33,016 bases of DNA, from NCBI GenBank assembly GCA_964236465.1, contig CAXSBZ010000037.1:1-33016 (forward strand), given 5' to 3'. This document shows, piece by piece, positions 14,934-22,632 of the stretch. The position numbers and the translations under genes were made by a program. The notes beneath the pieces were generated by a model. It did not search any database and had not been told where the DNA came from. It saw only the letters and a program-made list of their open reading frames with translations. The first letter of the stretch is position 1, and each line of letters opens with the position of its first letter. Source of the DNA: Mucilaginibacter_A sp964236465 (lineage in GTDB: Bacteria > Bacteroidota > Bacteroidia > Sphingobacteriales > Sphingobacteriaceae).

Positions 14934-17741
14934 TCAATGCGCTTCCAGCCAATTGCTTCCGGTTCCGGTTTCTACCACAATCGGAATAGTTGTTTTCAAA
15001 GCATTTTGCATCAGTTCTTTTACTAAAGGCTGCATAATTTCTATTTCGTTTTTCGGCACATCAAACACCAGCTCATCGTGCACCTGCATCGTCATTTTGG
15101 CGTTTAGTTTTTGGTTGATGATCTCGTTGTAGATATTGATCATCGCAATTTTGATCATATCCGCAGCCGAACCTTGTATCGGCGCATTGATGGCATTTCG
15201 TTCGGCATAACCACGAACAGTCGGATTGTGCGAATTAATATCGCGCAAATATCTTCTCCGGCCCAAAAGCGTTTCTACATAACCATTCTGGCGGGCAAAA
15301 TCCAATGTATCGCTCATATAACTTTTAATGCCCGAATACTGCGTAAAATATTGCTCTATAATATCAGATGCTTCCTTGCGGGAAATACCCAAACCCTGCG
15401 ATAAACCAAAAGAAGACTGTCCGTAAATAATACCGAAATTAACCGCTTTGGCGTTCCGGCGTTCGGTAGAGGTTACTTCTTCAATCGTGCAGCCGTAAAC
15501 TTTTGCGGCCGTTGCAGTATGGATATCGATGCCTTTAGAAAACGCATCCGTCATGTTTTCATCTTTGCTGATCTCAGCAATTAAACGCAGTTCAATTTGC
15601 GAATAATCTGCAGAAAGCAACAAATGATCTTCATCGCGCGCGGTAAAAGCTTTGCGCACTTCGCGGCCGCGTTCTGTCCGGATCGGGATATTTTGCAGGT
15701 TCGGATTATTAGAACTTAACCGCCCAGTCGCCGCAACTGCCTGGTTATAAGATGTATGCACACGGCCCGTTTTGGGGTTGATCATCAGCGGCAAAGCATC
15801 TACATAAGTGGATTTTAGTTTTTGCAGCTGCCGGAAATCTAAAATATCGCGCACAATATCACTTTTATGCGCCAAAGCCAGCAGCACATCTTCGCCGGTT
15901 TGGTATTGGCCGGTTTTGGTTTTCTTCGCTTTTGGGTCGAGCATCAGCTTCTCAAACAAGACCTCGCCAAGTTGTTTGGGCGAAGCAATATTGAATTTAA
16001 ATCCGGCTTTTTCATACACCGTTTTTTCCAATTGCACCAAATTACTTTCCAAATGCAGCGAAGATTCTTTCAGCGTTTCCTGGTTAATTTTGACACCTTC
16101 AAATTCCATTTCAGCCAGCACCTGTATCAATGGATATTCCAGATCATGGGCTAATTTTTCGGCTTTCACTTCTTTCAAAATTGGCTCAAATGCTTCTTTT
16201 AGCTGCAAAGTTATGTCGGCATCCTCGGCAGCATATTCCTTTACTTTTTCAATTTCTACATCGCGCATTGTGCCCTGGTTTTTTCCTTTTGCACCAATAA
16301 GCGAGGTGATGGAAACCGGCGTATAACCCAAATAATTTTCGGACAATAAATTCATATTATGGCGCGTATCCGGGTCGATCAGGTAATGCGCCATCATGGT
16401 ATCAAACAATGCACCCGCCAGGTTTATGCCGTACCATTTCAATATTAAAATATCAAATTTTAGGTTTTGGCCGATCTTCATGATCTGCTCGTTTTCCAAA
16501 ACCACTCTAAATTCGTTTACAATTTGTTGTGTTTCAATTTGATCCGCAGGAACCGGAACGTAATAACCTTTTCCAATTTCTATGGCAAACGATAAACCAA
16601 CCAGTTCGCACAAATTGGCATCTGTTCCGGTGGTTTCTGTATCGAAGCAAAAAGAGGGTTGTTTGCTGAGCAAATCAATTAGCTCACTTCGTTTTTCTTT
16701 TGTATCTATCAAAAAATAAGCATGTTCTGTATTATCAATATTTTTATTGGCGATAACGAGTTCCGGGGTTTCTGCTGATTTTTGTGTGCTAAAAGAAGCA
16801 TTGCCCGCAGCCGGAAAACTGAATAAATCTGCCTGCACGCCAGGAAGATTTCGTGCTTCGTTCACCGAAAAATCTTCTCCAAAAACACGCCTGCCAATCG
16901 TTCTAAATTCTAACTCAACAAAAAGCGGTTCCAGCAATTCACGGCTTGGTGCGCCAACCAGCAAAGCATCTTCATCCAGCTCTACCGGGGCATTCAAAAT
17001 AATGGTTGCTAGCTTTTTGGAGATCATGCCCTGCTCGGCAAAGTTTTCTACGTTTTCACGCATTTTGCCTTTTAACTGATGTGCATTGGCAATTACTTCT
17101 TCTACCGAACCAAATTGCTTGATCAGTAGTTTTGCTGTTTTCTCTCCGATTCCCGGAATTCCCGGAATGTTATCGACCGCATCTCCCCACAAACCCAAAA
17201 TATCAATAACTTGCTCGGCACGCTCCACTTCCCATTTTTCCAATACTTCTTTTACCCCCAAAATTTCCATGTCGTTGCCCATCCGTGCGGGTTTGTACAC
17301 AAAAATATTTTCGGAAACCAGTTGGCAAAAATCTTTATCCGGCGTCATGCAAAAAACGGTATAACCTACTTTTTCGGCTTTTTTGGCTAATGTGCCAATT
17401 ACATCATCAGCCTCAAAACCATCCGAAGTAATGACCGGGATGTTAAAACCTTCTACCAAACGGACTACGTAAGGCAAAGCCAGCGAAAGATCTTCCGGCA
17501 TGGCTTGCCGATGTGCTTTGTAAGCTACAAAATCGGTATGGCGTTCGGTTGGCGCATCGGTATCAAAAACCACGGCCAAATGTGTTGGCGCTTCTTTTTT
17601 TAGGATTTCCATCAGCGTATTGGCAAAACCCATCACGGCCGAAGTGTTGATGCCGCCAGAAGTGAAACGCGGATTTTTGCTAAGGGCAAAATGGGCGCGG
17701 TAGATGAGCGCCATGCCATCCAAAAGGAATAATTTTTTCAT
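14934..17741 (-). CDS. polA: DNA polymerase I
   Basis: 935 residues from the ATG at 17741. The N-terminal 5'-3' exonuclease (FEN-like) domain starts MKKLFLLDGMALIYRAHFAL and includes GFEADDVIGTLA and the helix-hairpin-helix GIPGIGEKTAKLL. The 3'-5' proofreading domain looks active: FDTETTGTD has Asp367 and Glu369. The polymerase domain carries motif A DYSQIELR (712-719), motif B around RRNAKAVNFGIIYG and motif C VHDELVFD (His888, Asp889). It fills gaps in excision repair and removes RNA primers. An 82-bp gap separates it from glgA downstream, and tag lies 84 bp upstream on the same strand. Genic 11-mers: 16191-16201, 16790-16800 and 17244-17254. Confidence 0.97.
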   Translation of the reverse strand: MKKLFLLDGMALIYRAHFALSKNPRFTSGGINTSAVMGFANTLMEILKKEAPTHLAVVFDTDAPTERHTDFVAYKAHRQAMPEDLSLALPYVVRLVEGFNIPVITSDGFEADDVIGTLAKKAEKVGYTVFCMTPDKDFCQLVSENIFVYKPARMGNDMEILGVKEVLEKWEVERAEQVIDILGLWGDAVDNIPGIPGIGEKTAKLLIKQFGSVEEVIANAHQLKGKMRENVENFAEQGMISKKLATIILNAPVELDEDALLVGAPSRELLEPLFVELEFRTIGRRVFGEDFSVNEARNLPGVQADLFSFPAAGNASFSTQKSAETPELVIANKNIDNTEHAYFLIDTKEKRSELIDLLSKQPSFCFDTETTGTDANLCELVGLSFAIEIGKGYYVPVPADQIETQQIVNEFRVVLENEQIMKIGQNLKFDILILKWYGINLAGALFDTMMAHYLIDPDTRHNMNLLSENYLGYTPVSITSLIGAKGKNQGTMRDVEIEKVKEYAAEDADITLQLKEAFEPILKEVKAEKLAHDLEYPLIQVLAEMEFEGVKINQETLKESSLHLESNLVQLEKTVYEKAGFKFNIASPKQLGEVLFEKLMLDPKAKKTKTGQYQTGEDVLLALAHKSDIVRDILDFRQLQKLKSTYVDALPLMINPKTGRVHTSYNQAVAATGRLSSNNPNLQNIPIRTERGREVRKAFTARDEDHLLLSADYSQIELRLIAEISKDENMTDAFSKGIDIHTATAAKVYGCTIEEVTSTERRNAKAVNFGIIYGQSSFGLSQGLGISRKEASDIIEQYFTQYSGIKSYMSDTLDFARQNGYVETLLGRRRYLRDINSHNPTVRGYAERNAINAPIQGSAADMIKIAMINIYNEIINQKLNAKMTMQVHDELVFDVPKNEIEIMQPLVKELMQNALKTTIPIVVETGTGSNWLEAH

Positions 17742-17825
17742 TGAAATTAAATTGCATCGATGAAAAATGATTGCACCGACTAATGCAATTTTAAGGATTT
17801 GGATTGATTGTAGCGATGTGGAAAA

Positions 17826-18428
17826 TCAGAATCTGAAACTGCAATTTGCTATGTGATCGTTTACCATACCCACAGCTTGCATATAGGCATAACAAATGAT
17901 GGAACCGAAAAATTTAAAACCGCGTTTTTTCATGTCTTTGTTGATCAAGTCTGAAATAGCCGTTGTAACGGGAATATTACCGTCTGGGTTTAAGTTGATA
18001 AATGGCTTTCCGTTAGGCAGAAAACTATACAAGATAAATGGCTTTCCGTTAGGCAGAAAACTATACAAATAGTTATAAAACGAACCATACTGTTTTTGCA
18101 CTTGTAAAAACAGTACAGCGTTGGAAATGGCCGATTTGATTTTTAACCGATTGCGGATGATGCCGGAATCCTGCATCAGCGTTTCTACATCAGCTTTAGT
18201 AAATTGTGCTACTTTTATCGGGTTAAAATCAGCAAAAGCGTTGCGGTAATTTTCGCGCCGACGCAAAATTGTGATCCAGCTTAAACCAGCTTGTGCAGAT
18301 TCTAAGATCAGAAATTCAAACAAAACCTGATCATCAGCAACTGGTTTCCCCCATTCTTCGTCGTGATATTTGGTGTATAATTCATCAGTTCCACACCAGA
18401 AACAGCGGGTAATTTTGTTGGTTCCCAC
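17826..18428 (-). CDS. tag: DNA-3-methyladenine glycosylase I with an internal duplication
   Basis: 200 residues from a GTG at 18428; an in-frame stop lies a few codons upstream and there is no closer ATG. The zinc site of Tag is intact: Cys9 near the N-terminus (RCFWCG), His22 in YHDEEWG, and the C-terminal His and Cys in NDHIANC. GLSWITILRRRENYR and GFKFFGSIICYAYMQA are also typical. The enzyme removes 3-methyladenine from DNA as the first step of base excision repair. The length is 12 residues above the usual 188 or so because of an exact 36-bp tandem duplication (17997-18032 and 18033-18068) that repeats YSFLPNGKPFIL. The zinc and helix-hairpin-helix parts are outside it, so activity may survive. 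Genic 11-mer at 18105-18115. Confidence 0.94.
   Translation of the reverse strand: MGTNKITRCFWCGTDELYTKYHDEEWGKPVADDQVLFEFLILESAQAGLSWITILRRRENYRNAFADFNPIKVAQFTKADVETLMQDSGIIRNRLKIKSAISNAVLFLQVQKQYGSFYNYLYSFLPNGKPFILYSFLPNGKPFINLNPDGNIPVTTAISDLINKDMKKRGFKFFGSIICYAYMQAVGMVNDHIANCSFRF
17997..18068. repeat. 36-bp exact tandem duplication inside tag
   Basis: Bases 17997-18032 (starting GATAAATGGCTTTCC) are repeated identically at 18033-18068. The unit is a multiple of three, so the reading frame is kept and 12 residues are added. Perfect identity implies a recent event or an assembly artefact. Confidence 0.95.
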
Positions 18429-18441
18429 AATAAATCAAATT

Positions 18442-18473
18442 AAAAATGCTGCCTAATGTAAGCAGCATTTTTT
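18442..18473 (-). terminator. Terminator between the WXXGXW-type lipoprotein gene and tag
   Basis: AAAAATGCTGC and GCAGCATTTTT form an 11-bp stem around a 9-nt loop, just after the lipoprotein stop. T-rich sequence follows on the minus strand (and on the plus strand), so it should end the lipoprotein transcript; tag then needs its own promoter. Confidence 0.75.
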
Positions 18474-18477
18474 AAAT

Positions 18478-18777
18478 TTATCTGCTCGAACGCCAGCCAC
18501 CGCGTACCCAAGTGTGTCCCCGCCTGTTGTGGTTCCATTGGCCGGGGTGATAACTGTAGCCAGGGCGCGGCCGGCTCCAATAACCGGGCTGTGCTACATA
18601 ACCTCCTCCACGCCAAATGTATTCAGGCTGGATCCAGATAGCACCGGCATAAGGCGGTGGGGCCGGACGGCTGTAAACATACGGCGCCGGGCGTTCGGAA
18701 ACATAATAAGAACTGCCGCAGGAAGACAATACCAACGTTAAAATACAAGCGAAAAAAATGAATTTGATCGGTTTCAT
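18478..18777 (-). CDS. Small lipoprotein with WXXGXW-like repeats
   Basis: 99 residues from the ATG at 18777. A lipoprotein signal ends in LSSC (Cys20). The mature part is rich in Tyr, Trp, Pro, Gly and Arg and repeats a pattern of the type Y-x-W-x-x-G: QPEYIWRGGGY, AQPGYWSRPRPGY, HPGQWNHNRRGHTW and VRGGW. This matches the WXXGXW / YXWQ-like repeat lipoproteins found across Bacteroidota and Proteobacteria, whose function is not known. The local DNA is unusually GC-rich for the window because of Gly, Pro and Arg codons. It sits between atl and tag with a terminator after it. Confidence 0.82.
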   Translation of the reverse strand: MKPIKFIFFACILTLVLSSCGSSYYVSERPAPYVYSRPAPPPYAGAIWIQPEYIWRGGGYVAQPGYWSRPRPGYSYHPGQWNHNRRGHTWVRGGWRSSR

Positions 18778-18863
18778 AATATCTTATTTTTATTTATGAC
18801 CGATGCAAATCCGGAGTGTTTAATTTGCCCGTAAGATTGTTTTCATAAATTGAAAAACAAGGA

Positions 18864-18874
18864 TGCTTCTTTTA
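18864..18874 (+). repeat. Dispersed 11-mer (GCTTC form)
   Basis: TGCTTCTTTTA then TCACC and the tract TATAAAT. It lies 5 bp beyond the end of the alkyltransferase-like gene, in the gap before the lipoprotein gene. Confidence 0.7.
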
Positions 18875-18878
18875 TCAC

Positions 18879-19214
18879 CTATAAATCCAGTTCCTGTGCC
18901 GGATCCCAAAAAATGGCTTTAAAATTTTTTATCTGATCTTCTTCTACCAAAACTCCTTCACTTTCAAGTAGTTGCTGCATCAGCTGCGGGCTTCCGAAAT
19001 GCTGTTTGCCGGTTAATAACCCGATCCGGTTGACCACGCGGTGCGCCGGAACAGGCGGAAAGATTTTTATAGAATTGCCCATGGCATAACCAACCATCCG
19101 CGAAGAACCTTTGGTGCCCAAAAACTCGGCAATGGCACCATAAGAAGTTACCCGGCCGGCTGGGATTTGGCGGACAAGCCAATAAACTTTCTCATAAAAG
19201 CTGTCGTTTTCCAT
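18879..19214 (-). CDS. Alkyltransferase-like protein (MGMT C-terminal-domain family, no catalytic cysteine)
   Basis: 111 residues from the ATG at 19214. It has the MGMT DNA-binding domain: FYEKVYWLVRQIPAGRVTSYGAIAEFLG is the helix-turn-helix region and Arg39 in GSSRMVG is the likely finger that flips the damaged base. The active-site motif PCHRV reads PAHRV here, so the acceptor Cys is replaced by Ala57. Without it the protein cannot take alkyl groups irreversibly; such ATL proteins bind O6-alkylguanine and hand it to nucleotide excision repair. Better-known ATLs have Trp at this position. It is 8 bp downstream of trmB and probably co-transcribed. tag and polA follow nearby, giving a loose repair neighbourhood. 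Confidence 0.9.
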   Translation of the reverse strand: MENDSFYEKVYWLVRQIPAGRVTSYGAIAEFLGTKGSSRMVGYAMGNSIKIFPPVPAHRVVNRIGLLTGKQHFGSPQLMQQLLESEGVLVEEDQIKNFKAIFWDPAQELDL

Positions 19215-19222
19215 AGATGAAT

Positions 19223-19873
19223 TTACCCGAATGAGAATTTTAAGTAATTGATGTTTTCATTTTTTTGCAGATACTTTTTCTCGTAGTAAGTTTTAATGGA
19301 TAGGGTTTCATCAGCAAATTCCGAGTGATAAAGATCAGCAGTAGCAATATGCAGCTGTAGTTTTTGTTCCCGGATTTTCTCTAAAGTATAATTGTACAAA
19401 CCATCATTATCTGTTTTGAGATGAATGAAGCCGCAGGGCTGCAATATTTTGCGATAAAGTTCCAGAAAACGAGGCGAAGTCAGCCGTTTCCGTTCCCGGC
19501 CAACTTGCGGCTGCGGATCTGGAAAAGTGATCCAAATCTCGGAAACTTCCTCCGGCTCAAAATAATCCAGGATTTGTTCGATTTGGATCCTTAAAAAAGC
19601 AACATTTTTTACACCTTCTTCCAAAGCTGTTTTGGCACCACGCCAGATGCGGTTGCCTTTATAATCAATTCCAATAAAGCTTTTTTGGGGGAAGAAACGG
19701 GCCATTTCTACGGCATACTCGCCTTTCCCGCAGGCCAGTTCGAGCACCAGCGGCTGGTTGTTTTGAAATTGTTGTTCTAACCATTTTCCTTTTAAAGCAT
19801 GTCCTTCTTCTAACTGTAAAACATTATCAAACGTTGAAATTTCGGCAAAACGTCTTAATTTATCTTTTCCCAC
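19223..19873 (-). CDS. trmB: tRNA (guanine-N7-)-methyltransferase
   Basis: 216 residues starting at a GTG at 19873 so that the protein opens MGKDKLRRFAE, the usual TrmB N-terminus; a second GTG two codons further upstream (19879) would give 218 residues. The SAM-binding motif is LELACGKGEYAVEMA. The motif WITFPDPQPQVGRERKRL is the TrmB signature for tRNA and catalysis, and FIHLKTDNDGLYNYT follows near the C-terminus. It methylates G46 in the variable loop of many tRNAs using SAM. The gene is followed after 8 bp by the alkyltransferase-like gene. No Shine-Dalgarno site helps choose between the two starts. Confidence 0.93.
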   Translation of the reverse strand: MGKDKLRRFAEISTFDNVLQLEEGHALKGKWLEQQFQNNQPLVLELACGKGEYAVEMARFFPQKSFIGIDYKGNRIWRGAKTALEEGVKNVAFLRIQIEQILDYFEPEEVSEIWITFPDPQPQVGRERKRLTSPRFLELYRKILQPCGFIHLKTDNDGLYNYTLEKIREQKLQLHIATADLYHSEFADETLSIKTYYEKKYLQKNENINYLKFSFG

Positions 19874-19921
19874 AAACACAAAAAATTAACCGGTAAAAAT
19901 AGCTTTAGCTGACAGGTTTAT

Positions 19922-19956
19922 AAAATAAAAAAGCAGGCTCTGGTAGAGAACCTGCT
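19922..19956 (-). terminator. Terminator after the holin-like gene pair
   Basis: On the minus strand AGCAGG-T-TCT pairs with AGA-G-CCTGCT (19932-19956) and is followed by TTTTTTATTTT. It closes the two-gene unit 19983-20854 before trmB. Confidence 0.75.
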
Positions 19957-19982
19957 GTTGATAACCTAAAATTAAAATATAA

Positions 19983-20507
19983 TCAATCCAATTTTTTAAT
20001 AACAATCGGCGTATTGGTAGTTGTTGGCTTGGCCAAAACGATACTCTTTTTAGCAGGTGTTTTTAGTTTTGCAAAAAAGCTTTCCAATGGTTTTACTTTT
20101 GCCAAAATAGTGTCTGTTACTTTTGAATTTGAAACCGCTAATTTAATTTTATCCCAGCCAGAAGTTACACTTTCCTGATTGATATAACTAGAGGCTTTTT
20201 GCGATAAGAAATTAACAATTGATTTAGTGATGAAGCCTGATTCTTTAAATAAAGTTTTGTTTAAAGTTATCGGAAGCAAAAATTTAGAAATTGTTGCGAC
20301 TACATCTTGGTTTAGTAAGCCGTTTAATTTTAAAGAATGGCCAGACTCATTAACGGCTGATTTTGGAAAAGCAGAAAGCAGTGTTTTGTAAATAGTTTTA
20401 GGGCTACTAAAACGTTGTTTGATCGTGGCTTCCTGCTGTACAGTTAAAGTTTCTAAACGAACAATTTCGTTTCTTAAATCGTGAATACTTTTAATAGGTA
20501 CAATCAT
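19983..20507 (-). CDS. Conserved hypothetical protein paired with a holin-like membrane protein
   Basis: 174 residues from the ATG at 20507, which overlaps the stop of the upstream gene by four bases (ATGA). No signal peptide or membrane helix is evident. The N-terminus (IKSIHDLRNEIVRLETLTVQQEATIKQRF) looks like a coiled coil or helical hairpin; the rest is Lys/Ser/Thr-rich with hydrophobic patches and a basic tail. I do not recognise a family. Genes like this commonly accompany the Phage_holin_3_6-type protein in Bacteroidota, often with a YtxH-like gene, and the set is thought to belong to envelope stress, but that is a context guess. Confidence 0.75.
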   Translation of the reverse strand: MIVPIKSIHDLRNEIVRLETLTVQQEATIKQRFSSPKTIYKTLLSAFPKSAVNESGHSLKLNGLLNQDVVATISKFLLPITLNKTLFKESGFITKSIVNFLSQKASSYINQESVTSGWDKIKLAVSNSKVTDTILAKVKPLESFFAKLKTPAKKSIVLAKPTTTNTPIVIKKLD

Positions 20508-20854
20508 TTGCTATCGTTTTTAAAAAGTTTTGAAATAAAAAATCCAATCAGTGGTGCTTCAATATATTTTGCTTTTAGCACCAGAACTAAAACGGCCAGT
20601 ATGATAAAAATCAGGGTAACAATGCCGAAACCTGCCCAGTAAGAACCGATTAGTGAACCCAATCCTAATGCAAGCGTTACACTGGCAAACATCAAAATTA
20701 ACAACCCAAGTACAGCTAATATGGCATAAGCGATTACACTTGCAGCGATATTGGTTGCCTGGTCAATTGCTTTGTACTTGATCAGTTTTATCCTGGTTTC
20801 TGCATATTCTTTTATTTGCTCAATGATAGAAGGATTTTTTTTGTTTTGTTCCAT
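20504..20854 (-). CDS. Putative holin-superfamily (DUF1469-like) membrane protein
   Basis: 116 residues from the ATG at 20854. A charged N-terminal helix (IEQIKEYAETRIKLIKYKAIDQ) is followed by two long hydrophobic segments (about residues 35-65 and 70-100) separated by a short Gly-rich turn (GLGSLIGSYWAGFG), then a short basic tail. This matches the phage holin III / DUF1469 family, small inner-membrane proteins present in bacterial chromosomes with no phage around; no lysin or phage gene is nearby, so 'holin' is a family label only. Its stop overlaps the next start (ATGA), so both genes are translated from one transcript. Confidence 0.82.
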   Translation of the reverse strand: MEQNKKNPSIIEQIKEYAETRIKLIKYKAIDQATNIAASVIAYAILAVLGLLILMFASVTLALGLGSLIGSYWAGFGIVTLIFIILAVLVLVLKAKYIEAPLIGFFISKLFKNDSK

Positions 20855-21071
20855 AAGATTAGAGGTTAAACTCAGGCTAATTTAGCATTGAACCTAAAAA
20901 TTTTTTGTTTTTATAACAACTAACAGTTTGTCAGATTAAAATTAGCTAACTACGGATTAGTTGATAATGTTTGCTTGGAATAATAAATACTGATTAAAAA
21001 GTGACTCTTTTAATGTATTTTTTTAAGGTAAGATAGTTTGATAAAATAAACAATACTAAAATTTGGTGTAT

Positions 21072-21107
21072 AAAAAAAGCTTCGGATAAACTATCCGAAG
21101 CTTTTTT
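21072..21107 (-). terminator. Strong bidirectional terminator downstream of the beta-barrel gene
   Basis: AAAAAAGCTTCGGATA (21073-21088), a three-base loop and its exact complement (21092-21107). A 16-bp perfect stem flanked by A and T runs. The remaining intergenic stretch 20855-21071 shows nothing else I can name. Confidence 0.92.
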
Positions 21108-21122
21108 AAAAATCAAGAACAC

Positions 21123-22319
21123 TTATTTTTTAATAGTAGAGGTAGATACTGTTTTTTTAACAGTAGTTACTGTTCTTTTAATAGAAGTATGATGTTTTGT
21201 TGTAGCGTGATGTCTTTTGGTTGTATGATGTTTTTTAGCAACCTTCTTAACAACCGGAGCTGGTGGAACAACAATAACTGGGGCAACCACTACTGGCGCA
21301 GGAACCGGGAATTTAATTTCGCAACCAGAACCGTCAACAACTGTACCGGCTGGTGTGCCTGGGCATTTATCTAAATCATCACGAACACCATCACCATCAG
21401 AATCTTTTTTCAAATCTGATACGCTTGTTTCAACACTGCTTACTTTACCTTTCAAGCTATCAACAGTAATGCGTAATGTAGAATCTTTCAATTCATCATA
21501 CAACATTGCTACCGGATTAACCCAGTCTAAATTCGGTCTAGATTTTCCACCTAAAGCAAATTCAAAACCGCCGTATCCATAAGAAAATTTATCTTTTGTT
21601 GGATAACCAGCTGTTACGCCGTCCAAATTATCGCCATCAACAAATGTTGCAGTATAACCCAAGTTAAAGGCAACTTTGTCTGACAATCTAAATTTGATAC
21701 CAACACCAACCGGAATTACCAGTTCTCTTACATAATCACGATCATGGTTAGGTCCTGCTGTTCCTTTAAAATCAACAACTGAATTGTTTGGAAGGGTAAC
21801 TTTAGGAGCGTAACCAGCTATACCACCACCGGCAGATACAAAGAAATTAACAGAATTTTTGCGGCGGATAAAATCAACTGTTGCAACATTTACTACACCA
21901 CTCAATGTAGCAGAATAGGCTAAACGCGTATCAAATGCCCTTACACCATTTTTAACACCGCCAACTGCATTAACATTAGAACCAGAAAGTTTTCCTGAAG
22001 TTCCGTCTAACTGCAAGCCGAAAGCATGGCCCAATTGTTTCCTGATAGAAACGCCATAGCCCAGGTTGAGTTCTTTGTTGGTAAAATCGTTGGAACCAAA
22101 AGGGATAATTGGGGACAAAACACCAGCATTAATACCAATATTCCAGGTAGTGTACTGTGCACGGCCACCAAATACCACCGGTTTTGATGACATTGTCATT
22201 TCTGGTTTAGCAGCTCGTTCTGGTTTAGCAGCTCGCGTGGAGTCTTGTCCGAAGGACTTAGCCGCCGGCAGGGACAACAAGCCGAGAGCTATTAGTGAGT
22301 AGAAGTTTACTTTTTTCAT
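21123..22319 (-). CDS. Outer-membrane beta-barrel protein with TSP3 motif and basic C-terminal tail
   Basis: 398 residues from the ATG at 22319. A signal peptide (about residues 1-24) precedes a short linker with the tandem hexapeptide AAKPER/AAKPEM (18-bp repeat in the DNA, 22201-22236). Residues 50-260 alternate polar and hydrophobic residues as in an eight- to ten-stranded barrel. Residues 278-305 could form a helix, then a calcium-binding thrombospondin type 3-like motif DSDGDGVRDDLDKCPGTPAG (307-325) follows. In OmpA-like proteins this is followed by a peptidoglycan-binding domain, but here there is a Pro/Val stretch and then a tail of His, Lys, Thr and Ser (360-398). The function is likely structural; the tail may contact peptidoglycan or anionic surface polymers, which is inference. 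Confidence 0.85.
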   Translation of the reverse strand: MKKVNFYSLIALGLLSLPAAKSFGQDSTRAAKPERAAKPEMTMSSKPVVFGGRAQYTTWNIGINAGVLSPIIPFGSNDFTNKELNLGYGVSIRKQLGHAFGLQLDGTSGKLSGSNVNAVGGVKNGVRAFDTRLAYSATLSGVVNVATVDFIRRKNSVNFFVSAGGGIAGYAPKVTLPNNSVVDFKGTAGPNHDRDYVRELVIPVGVGIKFRLSDKVAFNLGYTATFVDGDNLDGVTAGYPTKDKFSYGYGGFEFALGGKSRPNLDWVNPVAMLYDELKDSTLRITVDSLKGKVSSVETSVSDLKKDSDGDGVRDDLDKCPGTPAGTVVDGSGCEIKFPVPAPVVVAPVIVVPPAPVVKKVAKKHHTTKRHHATTKHHTSIKRTVTTVKKTVSTSTIKK

Positions 22320-22434
22320 TGTCTTTTTTTTGGATGTGCAATATTGCTAATTTTTTTTTTCATTAACAACATCACTGTGAATAGTTAGTTGATTGAAATT
22401 GTTTTTTTATTTAAAAAAGTTGCTTGTATGTAAT

Positions 22435-22632
22435 TCATTTAACCTGTTTGATGATATTTTCCACTTGTTTGCAGCAATTAATGATAATATCTGTATAACA
22501 AACAAAATCTTCATTATTGCTTTCGCCAATTTCAGCTTTGATGCCTTCTACTGCAAGATAAATATTGCCCAATTGATTTCTAATATCGTGTTCCAAAATC
22601 CTTGCAGCAGGTATTTGCATTTCTATACTCAT
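22435..22632 (-). CDS. Orphan H-box (DHp-like) mini protein
   Basis: 65 residues from the ATG at 22632, overlapping the stop of the response-regulator gene by four bases (ATGA). The segment EHDIRNQLGNIYLAVEGIKAE resembles the H-box of histidine kinases, with His15 followed by Asp and Arg-Asn-Gln as in the HDIRN-Q variants. A second helix, TDIIINCCKQVENIIKQ, could complete a four-helix dimerisation bundle. There is no ATPase domain. It could be a phosphotransfer or docking partner for the regulator, a kinase remnant, or a regulator of a separate kinase. Translational coupling argues for a real gene. Confidence 0.75.
   Translation of the reverse strand: MSIEMQIPAARILEHDIRNQLGNIYLAVEGIKAEIGESNNEDFVCYTDIIINCCKQVENIIKQVK

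Noticed and set aside
17750..17790. AATTGCAT ... ATGCAATT inverted repeat upstream of polA
   Set aside because: Eight-base arms with a 25-nt gap in AT-rich DNA are not strong enough to call an operator or hairpin.
20504..20854. Prophage remnant suggested by the holin-like protein
   Set aside because: No other phage gene is present; this family is common in bacterial chromosomes outside prophages.
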